From Bacteroidota bacterium (GTDB lineage: Bacteria > Bacteroidota > Bacteroidia > Chitinophagales > Chitinophagaceae), in the NCBI GenBank assembly GCA_005788265.1, contig SXYR01000066.1, positions 1 through 37,547 on the forward strand: a DNA stretch of 37,547 nt, written 5' to 3'. Within the stretch, counting starts at the first letter, position 1. Each line of letters starts with the position of its first letter. The notes beneath the pieces were generated by a model that was not told the origin of the DNA, ran no database searches, and worked only from the letters and a program-made list of their open reading frames with translations. Position numbers and translations under genes: made by a program. Below are positions 16,101 to 23,956 of this stretch, piece by piece.

Positions 16101-16624
16101 TTATCTGAGATAGCAGCTGAGAGGTAGATGCTGTCGGCCAGGTATCCATTCATTTGCAAATTGAGGCTTGAATTCAAAACAGCATCCTGCCGATTGCCAA
16201 AGGATAACGAGCGGCCCAGGCTGCCTGCAGTTGAAATTTTCCCAAAATCAATAGGCTTGTTATTGAATTTATCAGAGGAAACTTTTTGGGGCGTTGTACC
16301 AAATCGATAAAAAATGCTGTCATAAGAAAGTCGTCTGTACGCCCTCTGATTCGAAAATGGAAAAACCCTGTATTCAATTTCAATGCTTGGGGTTGTAGGT
16401 TTTCTTTTCCAGATGATCAGGGATTGTTGGAAATCGATTGTAAAATCAGGTTGACCAACTGATTTGATCAGCACTGAACCGGGTACAATCGAGAGCGAGT
16501 CGATTTTAGTTGAGTCACCAGAAAGAAGAATGGTCTTTTTTCGAACATTTGAAAGTTGTTGTGAAAATATGGGGACACTGAAATACAGCAGTCCCCATAC
16601 CATCAAAACCCTTTTGATCAACAC
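13178..16624 (-). CDS. Large outer membrane beta-barrel protein of uncharacterised family
   Basis: The 1148-residue protein starts with a signal peptide (MLIKRVLMVWGLLYFSVPIF, cleavage near SQQ at 21-23). The start codon is GTG at 16624, 5 bases after the oxidoreductase stop. An ATG at 16603 would remove the positive n-region. Residues about 25-150 are a Ser/Thr-rich domain. A conserved block at about 135-340 contains GRSLSFGNRQDAVLNSS, the SDNNLPIQPDG turn, KLQVGDFDI, then GNQGPYRLKG, IVLAGTERVFIDG, RGEDQDYIINYN and ITFMPKQMITKDKRIQVEFEY. I have seen this block in large uncharacterised Bacteroidota outer-membrane proteins. The remaining 800 residues alternate Tyr/Phe/Trp-rich strands with polar turns, as in a large barrel, and the protein ends with a strand. 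No type IX C-terminal sorting domain is evident. Function unknown. Confidence 0.72.
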   Translation of the reverse strand: MLIKRVLMVWGLLYFSVPIFSQQLSNVRKKTILLSGDSTKIDSLSIVPGSVLIKSVGQPDFTIDFQQSLIIWKRKPTTPSIEIEYRVFPFSNQRAYRRLSYDSIFYRFGTTPQKVSSDKFNNKPIDFGKISTAGSLGRSLSFGNRQDAVLNSSLNLQMNGYLADSIYLSAAISDNNLPIQPDGSTQNLNEIDRVSIQFSKQDWKLQVGDFDIRHQQNYLSFYKRLQGLYFQRKYAISPRLSNDLLVSGAVARGKFTRNIFQGLEGNQGPYRLKGANQELFFIVLAGTERVFIDGIMMQRGEDQDYIINYNTAEITFMPKQMITKDKRIQVEFEYADRNYLNSQLFLSNTISNRKNFTLAFGYFNNTDAKNSPINQSLGSAEKMFLSGLGDQVNKAFYSTAMPEISGNGKILYRKVDTIIGPNLKQSVYVYSQSPSTDLYAVSFFDKGEGNGQYILDTSAQLNGKVYKWIAPDLVTGKMHGRYDADVLLVAPKSQQIYSLSSTWDLTQSMQIKSDMALSKFDLNSFSQKDKKNDLGAAAKLQLLHQKSLNSRKEIQLKSAAFVEFADADFKPVERLRTVEFMRDWGLDFIPIAADEKIVNLSTGIVDKTSVFLKYGFTRYERGIEYKGDRHQFDQQFQRNNWVVNNEVSFTSFKDNTIKGGFIRPNIDIMKIMPFLSNQSIGLKYSKENSVARYIKTDSVTASSFSFNTFQFSTGSDQNKLNKWAFKYFTRADELPGGKEMKRVDKSQNYNLQYEWMSNEFHQLRASAHYRTLEYFQRASGSNKERSLLGRIEYFAKYLKGAISGTSLYEIGSGQEPKKTFSFFEVPIGQGEYAWIDYNNDNIQQLNEFEVARFRDQAKFFKIFTPTNDFVKSNYLQFNYQVSIDPSKAFLSTGPVSKFLKRLYFQSNFQVNDRMFATYGRKLNPLKKTGIDSTVISSDRISTYALSFNKFSQIWGLDLNLNQNFQTAFLSYGPESRYYSDYIIRSRINFKRTWTFDLTSRKNKSYLSTPTFSNRNYDISSHSFEPRITYTRLTSWRVATSLKFEKKRNQNNEDASVFSFITEAKYNLVSNAAINLKFNLSNIQYNGTINSTTAYVMLDGLRTGNNGIWVMDLTKRLSKFIELNIVYEGRKSVGINPIHLGRAQIRALL

Positions 16625-16629
16625 ATTTT

Positions 16630-18018
16630 TTATTTAATCAGTTTCATTGCAATCGGGTCCCAGTTGACAATCTTCTTTTTTTCATAACTGAGATTGCTGG
16701 CAAGTGCCGGTCCAGCAGCCCTGAGTCCAAATGTGGGATCTTCCACCACTGTTCCATTGGTTCTGATTGCTTGAAAAAAGTTGGCGAAATGGTCAACGCG
16801 TTGATCGTACCCGACAGGTGCTGCATATTTAAATTCTTCTGCAGGAAATACTTTGCGATCGTTCTCAGAGTACTTTTCGTTGTACCATTTGATATAGGCA
16901 TTTTTTTGTTCCTCTGAGAAGTTGATATGTGCGTCATAGGTGCCCAATGGCTCAGCTTGTGGAAGTTTTTGTTTTTTGAGTGTAAACTTGTTATTGCCCC
17001 ATTCAATGACACCTTCAGATCCAACTATTCGGGTTCTATTGCTTCCACCTGAACCATCTGCAAAGTTCACACGCAATTGCATTTGAAAAGCAGCATGTTG
17101 GTCGGTTTTTGGATAGTCCATGACTGCAGCCAACACATCAGGGACATCTCGACCATCTTTCCAGTAGCTCAATTGTCCGCTCGAGAAAATCCTTGTTGGT
17201 CCGTTTGAATCCAGTGCATGATGAACTGCTGAAATCAGGTGGATGAACAGGTCTCCTGCAACACCAGTTCCATAATCCCTGTAGTTTCTCCATCTGAAGA
17301 ATCTTGTAGGATCAAAAGGTCTTTTGGGTGCATCACCAAGGAATTGCTCCCAGTCAACTGTTTCAGGAGAAGCATCCAGTGGAATGGCGTATTGCCATGC
17401 TCCATTTGAGCTGAAACGATCATTGATAGCTTCTACCAGATTGATTTCACCAATATCTCCATTTTTTATTCTTCGTTTTGCTTCTGCAAGTGTAATGCTG
17501 CTTACACCTTGGGAGCCAACAATCATTACTTTGCCAGTCTCTTTTTGTGTTCTGATAACAGCATGGCCTTCATCCAGGTGTTGTACCATCGGTTTTTCGC
17601 AGTAAACATGCTTTCCCGCTTTCATGGCGGCAATTGAAATATGATCATGCCAGTGGTCAGGTGTAGCAATGATAACTGCATCAATGTCTTTGCGTTGGAG
17701 GATTTCACGAAAATCTCTTGTTGTAAAAAGATCTTTTCCATAAAGTTCCTTGGCACGGTCGAGATGCCCCTGATACAAATCACAGACTCCGGCAATTTCC
17801 ACACCCGGCACTTTCAGTGCTGCGCGCATGTCACCAAATCCCATGATCCCCATTCCAATACCGGCTACTCGTATGGTATCATTGGACATATGCCTTTTTT
17901 CAGGTTGAAGGACGTGTATTTTTTCTTCATCCATTGAAAAGGCACCCATGGTACCACCGGTAAAAAGTGCTGCCGTTCCACCGAGTTGACGCAAAAATCT
18001 TCTTCTGTTAGATGACAT
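16630..18018 (-). CDS. Gfo/Idh/MocA-family oxidoreductase with Tat signal
   Basis: This 462-residue NAD(P)-dependent oxidoreductase belongs to the Gfo/Idh/MocA family, whose members act mostly on sugars, inositols or their derivatives. The N-terminus carries a twin-arginine signal (SSNRRRFLRQLGGTAALFTGG), which implies folding with its cofactor in the cytoplasm and export to the periplasm, as in the glucose-fructose oxidoreductase branch. The Rossmann motif GIGMGIMGFG is at 53-62, the cofactor-binding EKP at 141-143 (HVYCEKPMVQH), and ATPDHWHDH at 118-126 precedes it. A C-terminal alpha/beta domain carries GDLFIHLISAVHHAL with the likely catalytic His. Substrate is not predictable. It heads a two-gene unit with the large outer-membrane protein. 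Confidence 0.88.
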   Translation of the reverse strand: MSSNRRRFLRQLGGTAALFTGGTMGAFSMDEEKIHVLQPEKRHMSNDTIRVAGIGMGIMGFGDMRAALKVPGVEIAGVCDLYQGHLDRAKELYGKDLFTTRDFREILQRKDIDAVIIATPDHWHDHISIAAMKAGKHVYCEKPMVQHLDEGHAVIRTQKETGKVMIVGSQGVSSITLAEAKRRIKNGDIGEINLVEAINDRFSSNGAWQYAIPLDASPETVDWEQFLGDAPKRPFDPTRFFRWRNYRDYGTGVAGDLFIHLISAVHHALDSNGPTRIFSSGQLSYWKDGRDVPDVLAAVMDYPKTDQHAAFQMQLRVNFADGSGGSNRTRIVGSEGVIEWGNNKFTLKKQKLPQAEPLGTYDAHINFSEEQKNAYIKWYNEKYSENDRKVFPAEEFKYAAPVGYDQRVDHFANFFQAIRTNGTVVEDPTFGLRAAGPALASNLSYEKKKIVNWDPIAMKLIK

Positions 18019-18042
18019 ATGACAATCGTTTTAATGTTGATT

Positions 18043-18072
18043 TAAAGTTAGTCAATTGATGAAAGGGGACAA
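18043..18072 (-). promoter_or_regulatory. Promoter of the oxidoreductase / outer-membrane protein unit
   Basis: On the minus strand TTG (18072-18070) is followed by 19 bases and TAACTTTA (18050-18043), one mismatch from TAnnTTTG in the last base. The TTG is formed by the end of the T-tract of the sdh terminator. The ATG lies 24 bases downstream of the -7 box. Confidence 0.6.
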
Positions 18073-18101
18073 AAAATAATGCGCGCCCAAAGGGCGCGCA
18101 T
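18071..18101 (-). terminator. Strong intrinsic terminator of the sdh operon
   Basis: On the minus strand the perfect 10-bp stem ATGCGCGCCC / GGGCGCGCAT (18101-18092 and 18088-18079) with a 3-base loop is followed by TATTTTTT (18078-18071). The stem is very GC-rich for this genome. It lies 29 bases past the sdhB stop. Confidence 0.9.
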
Positions 18102-18130
18102 CAAAAACATTTGATAGATGGTGCCTGCTA

Positions 18131-18892
18131 TCAGTCAGCAGACAATGTAGCATCTAAATACTCCCGGTTCAATCTGGCAATATTCAGCACTGAAATCTCT
18201 TTCGGGCACTCTGCTTCGCAAGCATAAGTGTTGGTGCAACTTCCAAAGCCTTCTTTGTCCATTTGAGCGATCATATTGACCACCCGCTGCTTTCTTTCAG
18301 GCTCTCCTTGAGGCAACAGGGCCAGGTGAGAAACCTTGGCAGAGACAAATAACATGGCAGAGGCATTTTTACATGCTGCCACACATGCCCCACATCCAAT
18401 ACAAGCTGCAGCTGCAAATGCGTCATCTGCTTTGTCTTTTTCAATGGGAAGGGCATTGCCATCTACTGCATTGCCTGTATTTACAGAAACATAACCTCCG
18501 GCCTGTATAATTCTGTCAAAAGCACTGCGGCTTACCATCAAGTCCTTGATTACAGGAAAAGCGTTTGCCCTGAATGGTTCTACAGTAATCTTGTCTCCAT
18601 CCTTGAATGCACGCATGTGCAATTGACATGTAGTTGTTCCTTTCCATGGACCGTGTGGTCTTCCGTCAATCACCATGGAACACATTCCACAAATTCCTTC
18701 ACGGCAATCGTGGTCAAATGCAATGGGTTCGCCACCTTTTGCTATCAATTGCTCGTTCAAAACATCAATCATTTCAAGAAATGACATTTCTGAAGAAACG
18801 TTCTCAACATCATAGGTTTCAAAATGACCCTGCTCATTGACGTTGCGCTGACGCCAAACTTTTAACTTCAAATTCATTGAGTAGTGTTGCAT
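18131..18892 (-). CDS. sdhB: Succinate dehydrogenase/fumarate reductase iron-sulfur subunit
   Basis: SdhB carries electrons from the flavoprotein to the quinone. The 253-residue protein has the ferredoxin-like 2Fe-2S domain with C63, C68, C71 (CREGICGMC) and C89. The C-terminal domain provides the 4Fe-4S and 3Fe-4S ligands C164, C167, C170, C174 ([12 protein letters not shown]) and C219, C225, C229 ([11 protein letters not shown], then P). The spacing CxxxxxC before CP is that of the type B enzymes found in Bacteroidota and epsilonproteobacteria. The ATG at 18892 is used; [10 protein letters not shown] from 18877 is also possible. It is the last gene of sdhC-sdhA-sdhB. A short imperfect inverted repeat (TGTCAAC/GTTAACA) lies in the 21-base gap to sdhA. 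Confidence 0.96.
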   Translation of the reverse strand: MQHYSMNLKLKVWRQRNVNEQGHFETYDVENVSSEMSFLEMIDVLNEQLIAKGGEPIAFDHDCREGICGMCSMVIDGRPHGPWKGTTTCQLHMRAFKDGDKITVEPFRANAFPVIKDLMVSRSAFDRIIQAGGYVSVNTGNAVDGNALPIEKDKADDAFAAAACIGCGACVAACKNASAMLFVSAKVSHLALLPQGEPERKQRVVNMIAQMDKEGFGSCTNTYACEAECPKEISVLNIARLNREYLDATLSAD

Positions 18893-18913
18893 ATGTCAAC
18901 TTGTTAACAGTGA

Positions 18914-20884
18914 TTATTTATAACTTCTTTGACTTGGTTTTACAATTTCATAATTGAGCGGTTCTTTGTGCAGCTGCCAATTGTCATCTTTCATCTCCCA
19001 TGCCGCTACATACATGTATTTTTCATCATCTCTCAATGCTTCTCCGTCTGGCGTTTGAAATTCCTCCCTGAAATGTCCGCCGCAGCTTTCATTCCTTTCC
19101 AAGGCATCCAAACACATCAATTCACCCAATTCAATAAAATCAGCTACCCTGCCCGCTTTATCCAGCTCAGGATTCATTTCATTGATTCCACCTGGTATGC
19201 GAACATCTGACCAGAATTCTTTTTTCAATGCACGTACTTCTTCAATGGCCTGCTTCAACCCTTTTTCACTTCTGGCCATTCCGCATTTGTCCCAGATGAT
19301 TTTTCCCAATCTCTTGTGAAAACTTTCTACGGTTTGCTTTCCATTGATAGAAATCAATTTATTGATTCTGTCACTTGCATTCTTTTCTGCTTCCACAAAT
19401 GCAGGATGATCTGTTGGAATGTTGTTGGTTCTGATCTCATCTGCCAAATAATTACCCAAGGTGTATGGAATGACAAAATATCCATCAGCCAACCCCTGCA
19501 TCAATGCAGATGCACCCAATCTGTTGGCACCGTGGTCGCTGAAATTGGCTTCTCCCAGTGCATACAAGCCGTCAATGGTTGTCTTTAATTCATAATCTAC
19601 CCACAATCCACCCATGGTGTAGTGAACAGCAGGGTAAATGCGCATGGGTACTTCATACGGATTCTCGCCCGTAATCTTTTCGTACATATTAAACAAATTG
19701 CCGTATTTCTCCTTCACAACCTCTTTTCCCAATTGTGTTATTGTATCAGGCGAAACATTGCCGAGGTTTCTTTTGCTGACCTCTGCCTTGCCATAACGCT
19801 GAATGGCAGCTGCATAATCTAAGTATACCGCTTGCTTAGAGGTGCCAACACCAAAGCCTGCATCGCATCTCTCTTTCGCAGCTCTGGATGCAACATCTCG
19901 GGGCACAAGATTGCCAAAAGCTGGATATCTTCTTTCGAGATAATAATCTCTTTCTTCTTCGGGAATTTCGTTGGGTGGACGTTGATCTCCTTGCTTTGCG
20001 GGCACCCATATTCTTCCATCATTTCTGAGTGACTCAGACATCAATGTCAACTTGGACTGATGATCTCCCGAAACTGGAATACAGGTTGGATGAATTTGGG
20101 TGAAACATGGATTGGCGAAATGGGCTCCTTTTCTGTGTGCCTTCCATGCTGCGGTAACATTAGAACCCATTGCATTGGTTGACAAATAAAAAACGTTGCC
20201 ATATCCACCCGTACACAGAAGTACTGCATGTCCAAAATGTCTTTCCAATTCACCGGTAACAAGGTTCCTGGCAATGATTCCTCTTGCCTTGCCATCGATG
20301 ATGACCAATTCAACCATTTCATGTCTTGCATGCATTTGAACAGTACCCAATGCAACCTGACGCTCCAATGCCTGATACGCACCTATCAATAATTGCTGAC
20401 CTGTTTGGCCGGCAGCATAAAAGGTCCTTTGAACCTGTGTGCCTCCAAAGGAGCGGTTGCTGAGCAATCCGCCATATTCCCTGGCAAATGGAACCCCTTG
20501 AGCAACACACTGATCTATGATATTGGTACTTACCTCCGCGAGACGGTGAACATTTGCTTCACGTGCCCTGTAATCTCCACCTTTGATGGTGTCATAAAAC
20601 AGCCTGTATGTTGAGTCGCCATCATTCTGATAGTTTTTCGCTGCATTGATTCCACCCTGTGCTGCAATGGAGTGCGCACGACGGGGAGAATCCTGAAAAC
20701 AAAATGCTTTTACTTTGTATCCCATTTCACCCAAACTGGCTGCAGCAGAAGAACCAGCCAAACCTGTTCCAACAACGATGATTTCAAGTTTTCTTTTATT
20801 GGCTGGATTTACCAATTTGACTGAACCTTTGTACTTGGTCCATTTTTCTGATAAAGAGCCTTGAGGGATTTTTGCATCAAGCAT
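18914..20884 (-). CDS. sdhA: Succinate dehydrogenase/fumarate reductase flavoprotein subunit
   Basis: SdhA oxidises succinate to fumarate at a covalently bound FAD facing the cytoplasm. The 656-residue length is standard for type B enzymes. Visible features are the dinucleotide-binding [17 protein letters not shown] (39-55), the flavinylation site [16 protein letters not shown] with H71, the capping domain, and the active-site region [12 protein letters not shown] (the catalytic Arg segment) and [12 protein letters not shown], then [27 protein letters not shown]. It lies 21 bases after sdhC and 21 bases before sdhB. The direction (succinate oxidation or fumarate reduction) cannot be decided from sequence; no separate frd set is in the window. 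Confidence 0.97.
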   Translation of the reverse strand: MLDAKIPQGSLSEKWTKYKGSVKLVNPANKRKLEIIVVGTGLAGSSAAASLGEMGYKVKAFCFQDSPRRAHSIAAQGGINAAKNYQNDGDSTYRLFYDTIKGGDYRAREANVHRLAEVSTNIIDQCVAQGVPFAREYGGLLSNRSFGGTQVQRTFYAAGQTGQQLLIGAYQALERQVALGTVQMHARHEMVELVIIDGKARGIIARNLVTGELERHFGHAVLLCTGGYGNVFYLSTNAMGSNVTAAWKAHRKGAHFANPCFTQIHPTCIPVSGDHQSKLTLMSESLRNDGRIWVPAKQGDQRPPNEIPEEERDYYLERRYPAFGNLVPRDVASRAAKERCDAGFGVGTSKQAVYLDYAAAIQRYGKAEVSKRNLGNVSPDTITQLGKEVVKEKYGNLFNMYEKITGENPYEVPMRIYPAVHYTMGGLWVDYELKTTIDGLYALGEANFSDHGANRLGASALMQGLADGYFVIPYTLGNYLADEIRTNNIPTDHPAFVEAEKNASDRINKLISINGKQTVESFHKRLGKIIWDKCGMARSEKGLKQAIEEVRALKKEFWSDVRIPGGINEMNPELDKAGRVADFIELGELMCLDALERNESCGGHFREEFQTPDGEALRDDEKYMYVAAWEMKDDNWQLHKEPLNYEIVKPSQRSYK

Positions 20885-20905
20885 GGTATGTTGATTTAAA
20901 AATGT

Positions 20906-21616
20906 TTAGAATAACAATGATACTCCGCCAGTATTGATTTGCCATCCGAAATGAACAAACAAAGGCATCAACGCAAATAGGAGTGGTACTACAATGGAGA
21001 AAACGATTCCAATCGTTTTGATCGTTCCAAAATAATTCTTGGAGCTAATCCCCAAAGTTTGAGCGGCACTTTGTACGCCATGGAGCAAATGCCACGAAAG
21101 TGAAAAACAACCGAGCAGGTAAACAACTACCACCCAGGGTACAGCAAAGATATCTTGCATCTGCGCATATAAATTGTGGTAAGTCTTTCCATCGTATTGA
21201 ACATCTGTGAGTCCGCCAAAGCGTGAAGGAACCCAAAAATGAACCAGATGCAAAACCAAAAACAATAAAATCAATGTCCCCAAAAGGGCCATGGATCTTG
21301 AATACCACTTGGAGGTTTTATTGCCAGCTGTCACTGCATAACGACTTTTACGAGATGACCTGTTTTGCAATTCCAATTTGTACCCTTGAACAATATGTAA
21401 AATGAATCCAAGAAACAATCCAATCTCCATGATGCGGATTAAGATATTGCTTCCCATAAAATGAGCGGCACGATTGAAATTTTCTTCAGGATTTGAAAAG
21501 AGTACATTGGCATTTATGTAGCAATGCACCAAGAGAAAGACAACAAGAAAAAAACCGGTCATTGCCATCACCAATTTTTTCCCAATAGAAGAGGTGAAAA
21601 TTTGACTCCAATTCAT
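20906..21616 (-). CDS. sdhC: Succinate dehydrogenase cytochrome b subunit, type B (diheme)
   Basis: This is the single membrane anchor of a type B succinate:quinone oxidoreductase. Starting at the ATG at 21616 (MNWSQIFTSSIGKKLVMAMTG) it has 236 residues and five hydrophobic segments near 15-35, 58-78, 108-128, 157-178 and 202-222. Histidines placed within the segments (H31, H74, H123 or H126, H176 or H179) can supply the axial ligands for two b hemes. No sdhD is present, as expected for this type. An in-frame TTG at 21631 would add five residues and is less likely. The gene is first in sdhC-sdhA-sdhB and has its own -7 box. Confidence 0.93.
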   Translation of the reverse strand: MNWSQIFTSSIGKKLVMAMTGFFLVVFLLVHCYINANVLFSNPEENFNRAAHFMGSNILIRIMEIGLFLGFILHIVQGYKLELQNRSSRKSRYAVTAGNKTSKWYSRSMALLGTLILLFLVLHLVHFWVPSRFGGLTDVQYDGKTYHNLYAQMQDIFAVPWVVVVYLLGCFSLSWHLLHGVQSAAQTLGISSKNYFGTIKTIGIVFSIVVPLLFALMPLFVHFGWQINTGGVSLLF

Positions 21617-21643
21617 AGACAGGGTTTTCAAAATTTATAGGTG

Positions 21644-21651
21644 CAAAGTTA
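21644..21651 (-). promoter_or_regulatory. Likely -7 box of the sdhCAB promoter
   Basis: TAACTTTG (minus strand, 21651-21644) matches TAnnTTTG exactly and lies 27 bases before the sdhC ATG. The nearest TTTG upstream is 24 bases away, too far for a normal -33. The box overlaps an inverted repeat AAAGTT-N8-AACTTT, which could be an operator. The same octamer serves the E2 gene promoter at 33161. Confidence 0.5.
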
Positions 21652-21666
21652 CGTTACAAACTTTAT

Positions 21667-22233
21667 TTATTCACCCAAACGTTTGATTATCAGATTGTCG
21701 ACTTTGTTGAACAAGTTGATGGGTGTGAAAGGCCTCCAGTTGTTCAGGTCTAAAAGTTCAACAAACCTGTGAATACCCGTCCTTTTGAAATCATAGGCTG
21801 ATTGCTGGGGCAGTCCCAGCATGACAATCCACCCCCCTTTTTCCTCCACATCTTCGCACCATTCTTCATAATAACACTCATCACTGCTGTGAAAATTCAA
21901 TACATTTTCTCCAATTAAGATGAATTTGCTGATGCCATGAACCAACATTTTGTCAATCAACTCCCTTTTCAAAGTCATGATGTCATTCTCAATGGCATCG
22001 TTCCATTCACCAATAAACTCAATGATTGCGAAACCGATTTCGTAATCAGCATAAAGCACCTTTAGGTACAATGTTTGAGATCCAATATCATCCCACTGGG
22101 GATGGATGTAATAGTTGTATACTGTTTGGGTAAATTCAAATTCAGAATAGGTTCTGCCAAAAAAAGGAGATTTGGGATCTTCTTCGGCTGTATAAAGATG
22201 CCTCCAGTTGTAATATGGTTCTATCTCATGCAT
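21667..22233 (-). CDS. Conserved Bacteroidota protein of unknown function (188 residues)
   Basis: The protein is soluble, acidic and rich in aromatic residues, with no signal peptide or membrane helix. Its N-terminus, IEPYYNWRHLYTAEEDPKSP followed by FFGRTYSEFEF and YNYYIHPQWDDIG, and the central IIEFIGEWNDAIENDIM and ILIGENVLNFHSSDECYYEEW are strings I associate with a strongly conserved but uncharacterised Bacteroidota family. The pattern strand-helix-strand (TLYLKVLYADYEIGFAIIEF, KFILIGENVLNFH, GGWIVMLGL) suggests a small alpha/beta fold. The start ATG at 22233 overlaps the murQ stop by 8 bases (ATGCATGA), so it is translationally coupled to murQ. sdhC follows 50 bases downstream. The coupling suggests a link with the recycling genes, but function is unknown. 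Confidence 0.75.
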   Translation of the reverse strand: MHEIEPYYNWRHLYTAEEDPKSPFFGRTYSEFEFTQTVYNYYIHPQWDDIGSQTLYLKVLYADYEIGFAIIEFIGEWNDAIENDIMTLKRELIDKMLVHGISKFILIGENVLNFHSSDECYYEEWCEDVEEKGGWIVMLGLPQQSAYDFKRTGIHRFVELLDLNNWRPFTPINLFNKVDNLIIKRLGE

Positions 22234-23059
22234 TGTTGCGATTCAACCACATATCCATAGCCTTTTTCACACTGCCATGTTTCAACAACAAATTTTTTGC
22301 TTCCTCGGGTGAATCCAGGTGTATCTTTTCCATCAACATCTTGGTTCCGCGTGCAATCAGTTTTTCATTTGTCAATTGCATATTGACCATTTTATTGTCT
22401 TCCACCCTGCCCAATTGAATCATTACAGCGGTAGAAATCATATTCAAAATCAATTTTTGGGCAGTACCACTTTTCATTCTTGTACTCCCTGTTACAAACT
22501 CAGGCCCCAGTTCCACTTCGATGGGAAAATCAGCTTCCTTTGATATTGCTGCGTTGAAATTGCAGGATATAGATCCTGTAACAATCCCTTCTTCTCTGCA
22601 ATTTCTGAGTCCGCCTATTACATATGGAGTTGATCCGCTCGCTGCGATGCCTACAACCACATCATTGACATTGATATCATATTCTCTGAGATCCTTCCAT
22701 GCCTGTTGAAGATCGTCTTCTGCAAACTCTACAGCATTGAACATGGCATTTCTTCCACCTGCAATGATGCCTACCACCATTCCTTCTGGAACACCATATG
22801 TTGGTGGACATTCAGAAGCATCTACCACACCCAATCTTCCGCTGGTTCCGGCCCCAATATAGAACAACCTCCCACCTGCCAGCATTTTATCAGCGATGGC
22901 CTCAACCAGTAATGTAATCTGGGGAATGGCTTTGGTTACCGCCTCTGGTACTTTCCGATCTTCTTTGTTGATATTGGATAAGATGTCCTTAACCGGCATC
23001 TTCTCCAAATGACGGTAAAGCGAAACTTCTTCTGTTGTCTTATTTCTTTTTTCTTGCAC
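22226..23059 (-). CDS. murQ: N-acetylmuramic acid 6-phosphate etherase
   Basis: MurQ splits the lactyl ether of MurNAc-6-phosphate to give GlcNAc-6-phosphate and D-lactate in cell-wall recycling. The 277-residue protein shows the SIS-domain signature FYIGAGTSGRLGVVDASECPPT, with E83 matching the catalytic Glu known from E. coli MurQ, E114 at the second acidic position, AASGSTPYVIGGL, and GSTRMKSGTAQKLILNMIST. The only suitable start is GTG at 23059: it gives the family N-terminus (KTTEEVSLYRHLEKM) and overlaps the end of the kinase gene by 20 bases. The next gene overlaps its stop by 8 bases. This is a tightly coupled three-gene unit. Confidence 0.94.
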   Translation of the reverse strand: MQEKRNKTTEEVSLYRHLEKMPVKDILSNINKEDRKVPEAVTKAIPQITLLVEAIADKMLAGGRLFYIGAGTSGRLGVVDASECPPTYGVPEGMVVGIIAGGRNAMFNAVEFAEDDLQQAWKDLREYDINVNDVVVGIAASGSTPYVIGGLRNCREEGIVTGSISCNFNAAISKEADFPIEVELGPEFVTGSTRMKSGTAQKLILNMISTAVMIQLGRVEDNKMVNMQLTNEKLIARGTKMLMEKIHLDSPEEAKNLLLKHGSVKKAMDMWLNRNNA

Positions 23060-23906
23060 TTTTCTTCAGATGAAAGTGAGTGAGTCCATCGATGGGATTC
23101 TGAAAAACTTGACCCAAATGGAATCCGTATACCTTACAAAGTTCGTCAATTTTATCCTTAAAATGAAATGCAATGCTGCCTACGAAATGGATGGGAACTT
23201 CCCTCGCTTGGGGATAGCTCAACAGGTGTGTGCCCATGAATTCACGAAGTCCATCCTCTATGATATTCTCAATGATGTAATGACCTCTGTGCATAGATAA
23301 AAATATTGCAAATCCAGCCAGGTACCTGTTTGGAAAGGGCTCCTTGTATACTTGATGTAAAATTTCCTCCTTGTTGGTATTGAAAACCTGTATGAATGAT
23401 TTCTCAAGTGCTTTATCCAACTTCTTGTAAAGAAAATGCTGCACCAGTACTTTCCCAAAATAAGCACCGCTGGCCTCATCACCCAATACATATCCAAGCC
23501 CGGGCGAGTTGGCCATGAGTCTGCTACCGTTGAAATAACAAGAGTTTGATCCGGTTCCCAATATGCATGCAATTCCTTTTTTGTTTCCGCAGGTAGCTAT
23601 GGCGGCACCCATTAGATCATGTGTTACATGTATGGAGGATGTTGGATATATTTCTTTGATGGCCCTCAAAACAATATTTGCCTTGGAGGTGGTTTTACAG
23701 CCTGTACCATAATAATACACTTCGTCAATTGACTTGGAGCGCATTTTTTTGGGGAATTCCTTTTGAATCAACCGCTGAATTTCATCTTTGGTCATGTAAT
23801 AAGGACTGATGCCACTGGTATAAAAAGTTGACTTCTTACCATTTTCCAATAACCTCCACGCGGTTTTGGTTGCACCACTGTCAGCTATTAAAATTGAAAT
23901 TGCCAT
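23040..23906 (-). CDS. BadF/BadG-family amino-sugar kinase (N-acetylglucosamine or N-acetylmuramic acid kinase)
   Basis: The 288-residue protein is an ASKHA-fold kinase of the BadF/BadG/BcrA/BcrD type, the group that holds N-acetylglucosamine kinases and MurK. Phosphate 1 motif ADSGATKTAW (8-17), HDLMGAAIA with the likely catalytic Asp, phosphate 2 ACILGTGSNS, LGDEASGAYFG and adenosine motif HFVGSIAFHF are visible. The C-terminus is basic (LKKSARKKK). Because the next gene, overlapping by 20 bases, is murQ, MurNAc (or both MurNAc and GlcNAc) is the more likely substrate, making MurNAc-6-phosphate for MurQ. That is inference from context. The ATG at 23906 is 50 bases from the divergent S41 protease gene; no clear promoter was found for it. 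Confidence 0.85.
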   Translation of the reverse strand: MAISILIADSGATKTAWRLLENGKKSTFYTSGISPYYMTKDEIQRLIQKEFPKKMRSKSIDEVYYYGTGCKTTSKANIVLRAIKEIYPTSSIHVTHDLMGAAIATCGNKKGIACILGTGSNSCYFNGSRLMANSPGLGYVLGDEASGAYFGKVLVQHFLYKKLDKALEKSFIQVFNTNKEEILHQVYKEPFPNRYLAGFAIFLSMHRGHYIIENIIEDGLREFMGTHLLSYPQAREVPIHFVGSIAFHFKDKIDELCKVYGFHLGQVFQNPIDGLTHFHLKKSARKKK

Positions 23907-23956
23907 ATCTCGTTTGAATTCAGGAACTTTGTGAAAAGGATTTATTGCATACCAAT

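Noticed and set aside
16644-17024. Open frame of 126 codons on the minus strand inside the oxidoreductase gene
   Set aside because: It lies wholly inside a gene with clear family motifs in another frame and has no recognisable features of its own.
18894-18909. Inverted repeat TGTCAAC/GTTAACA between sdhA and sdhB
   Set aside because: Seven bases with one mismatch and a two-base loop cannot form a stable hairpin, and an operator inside an operon is unlikely.
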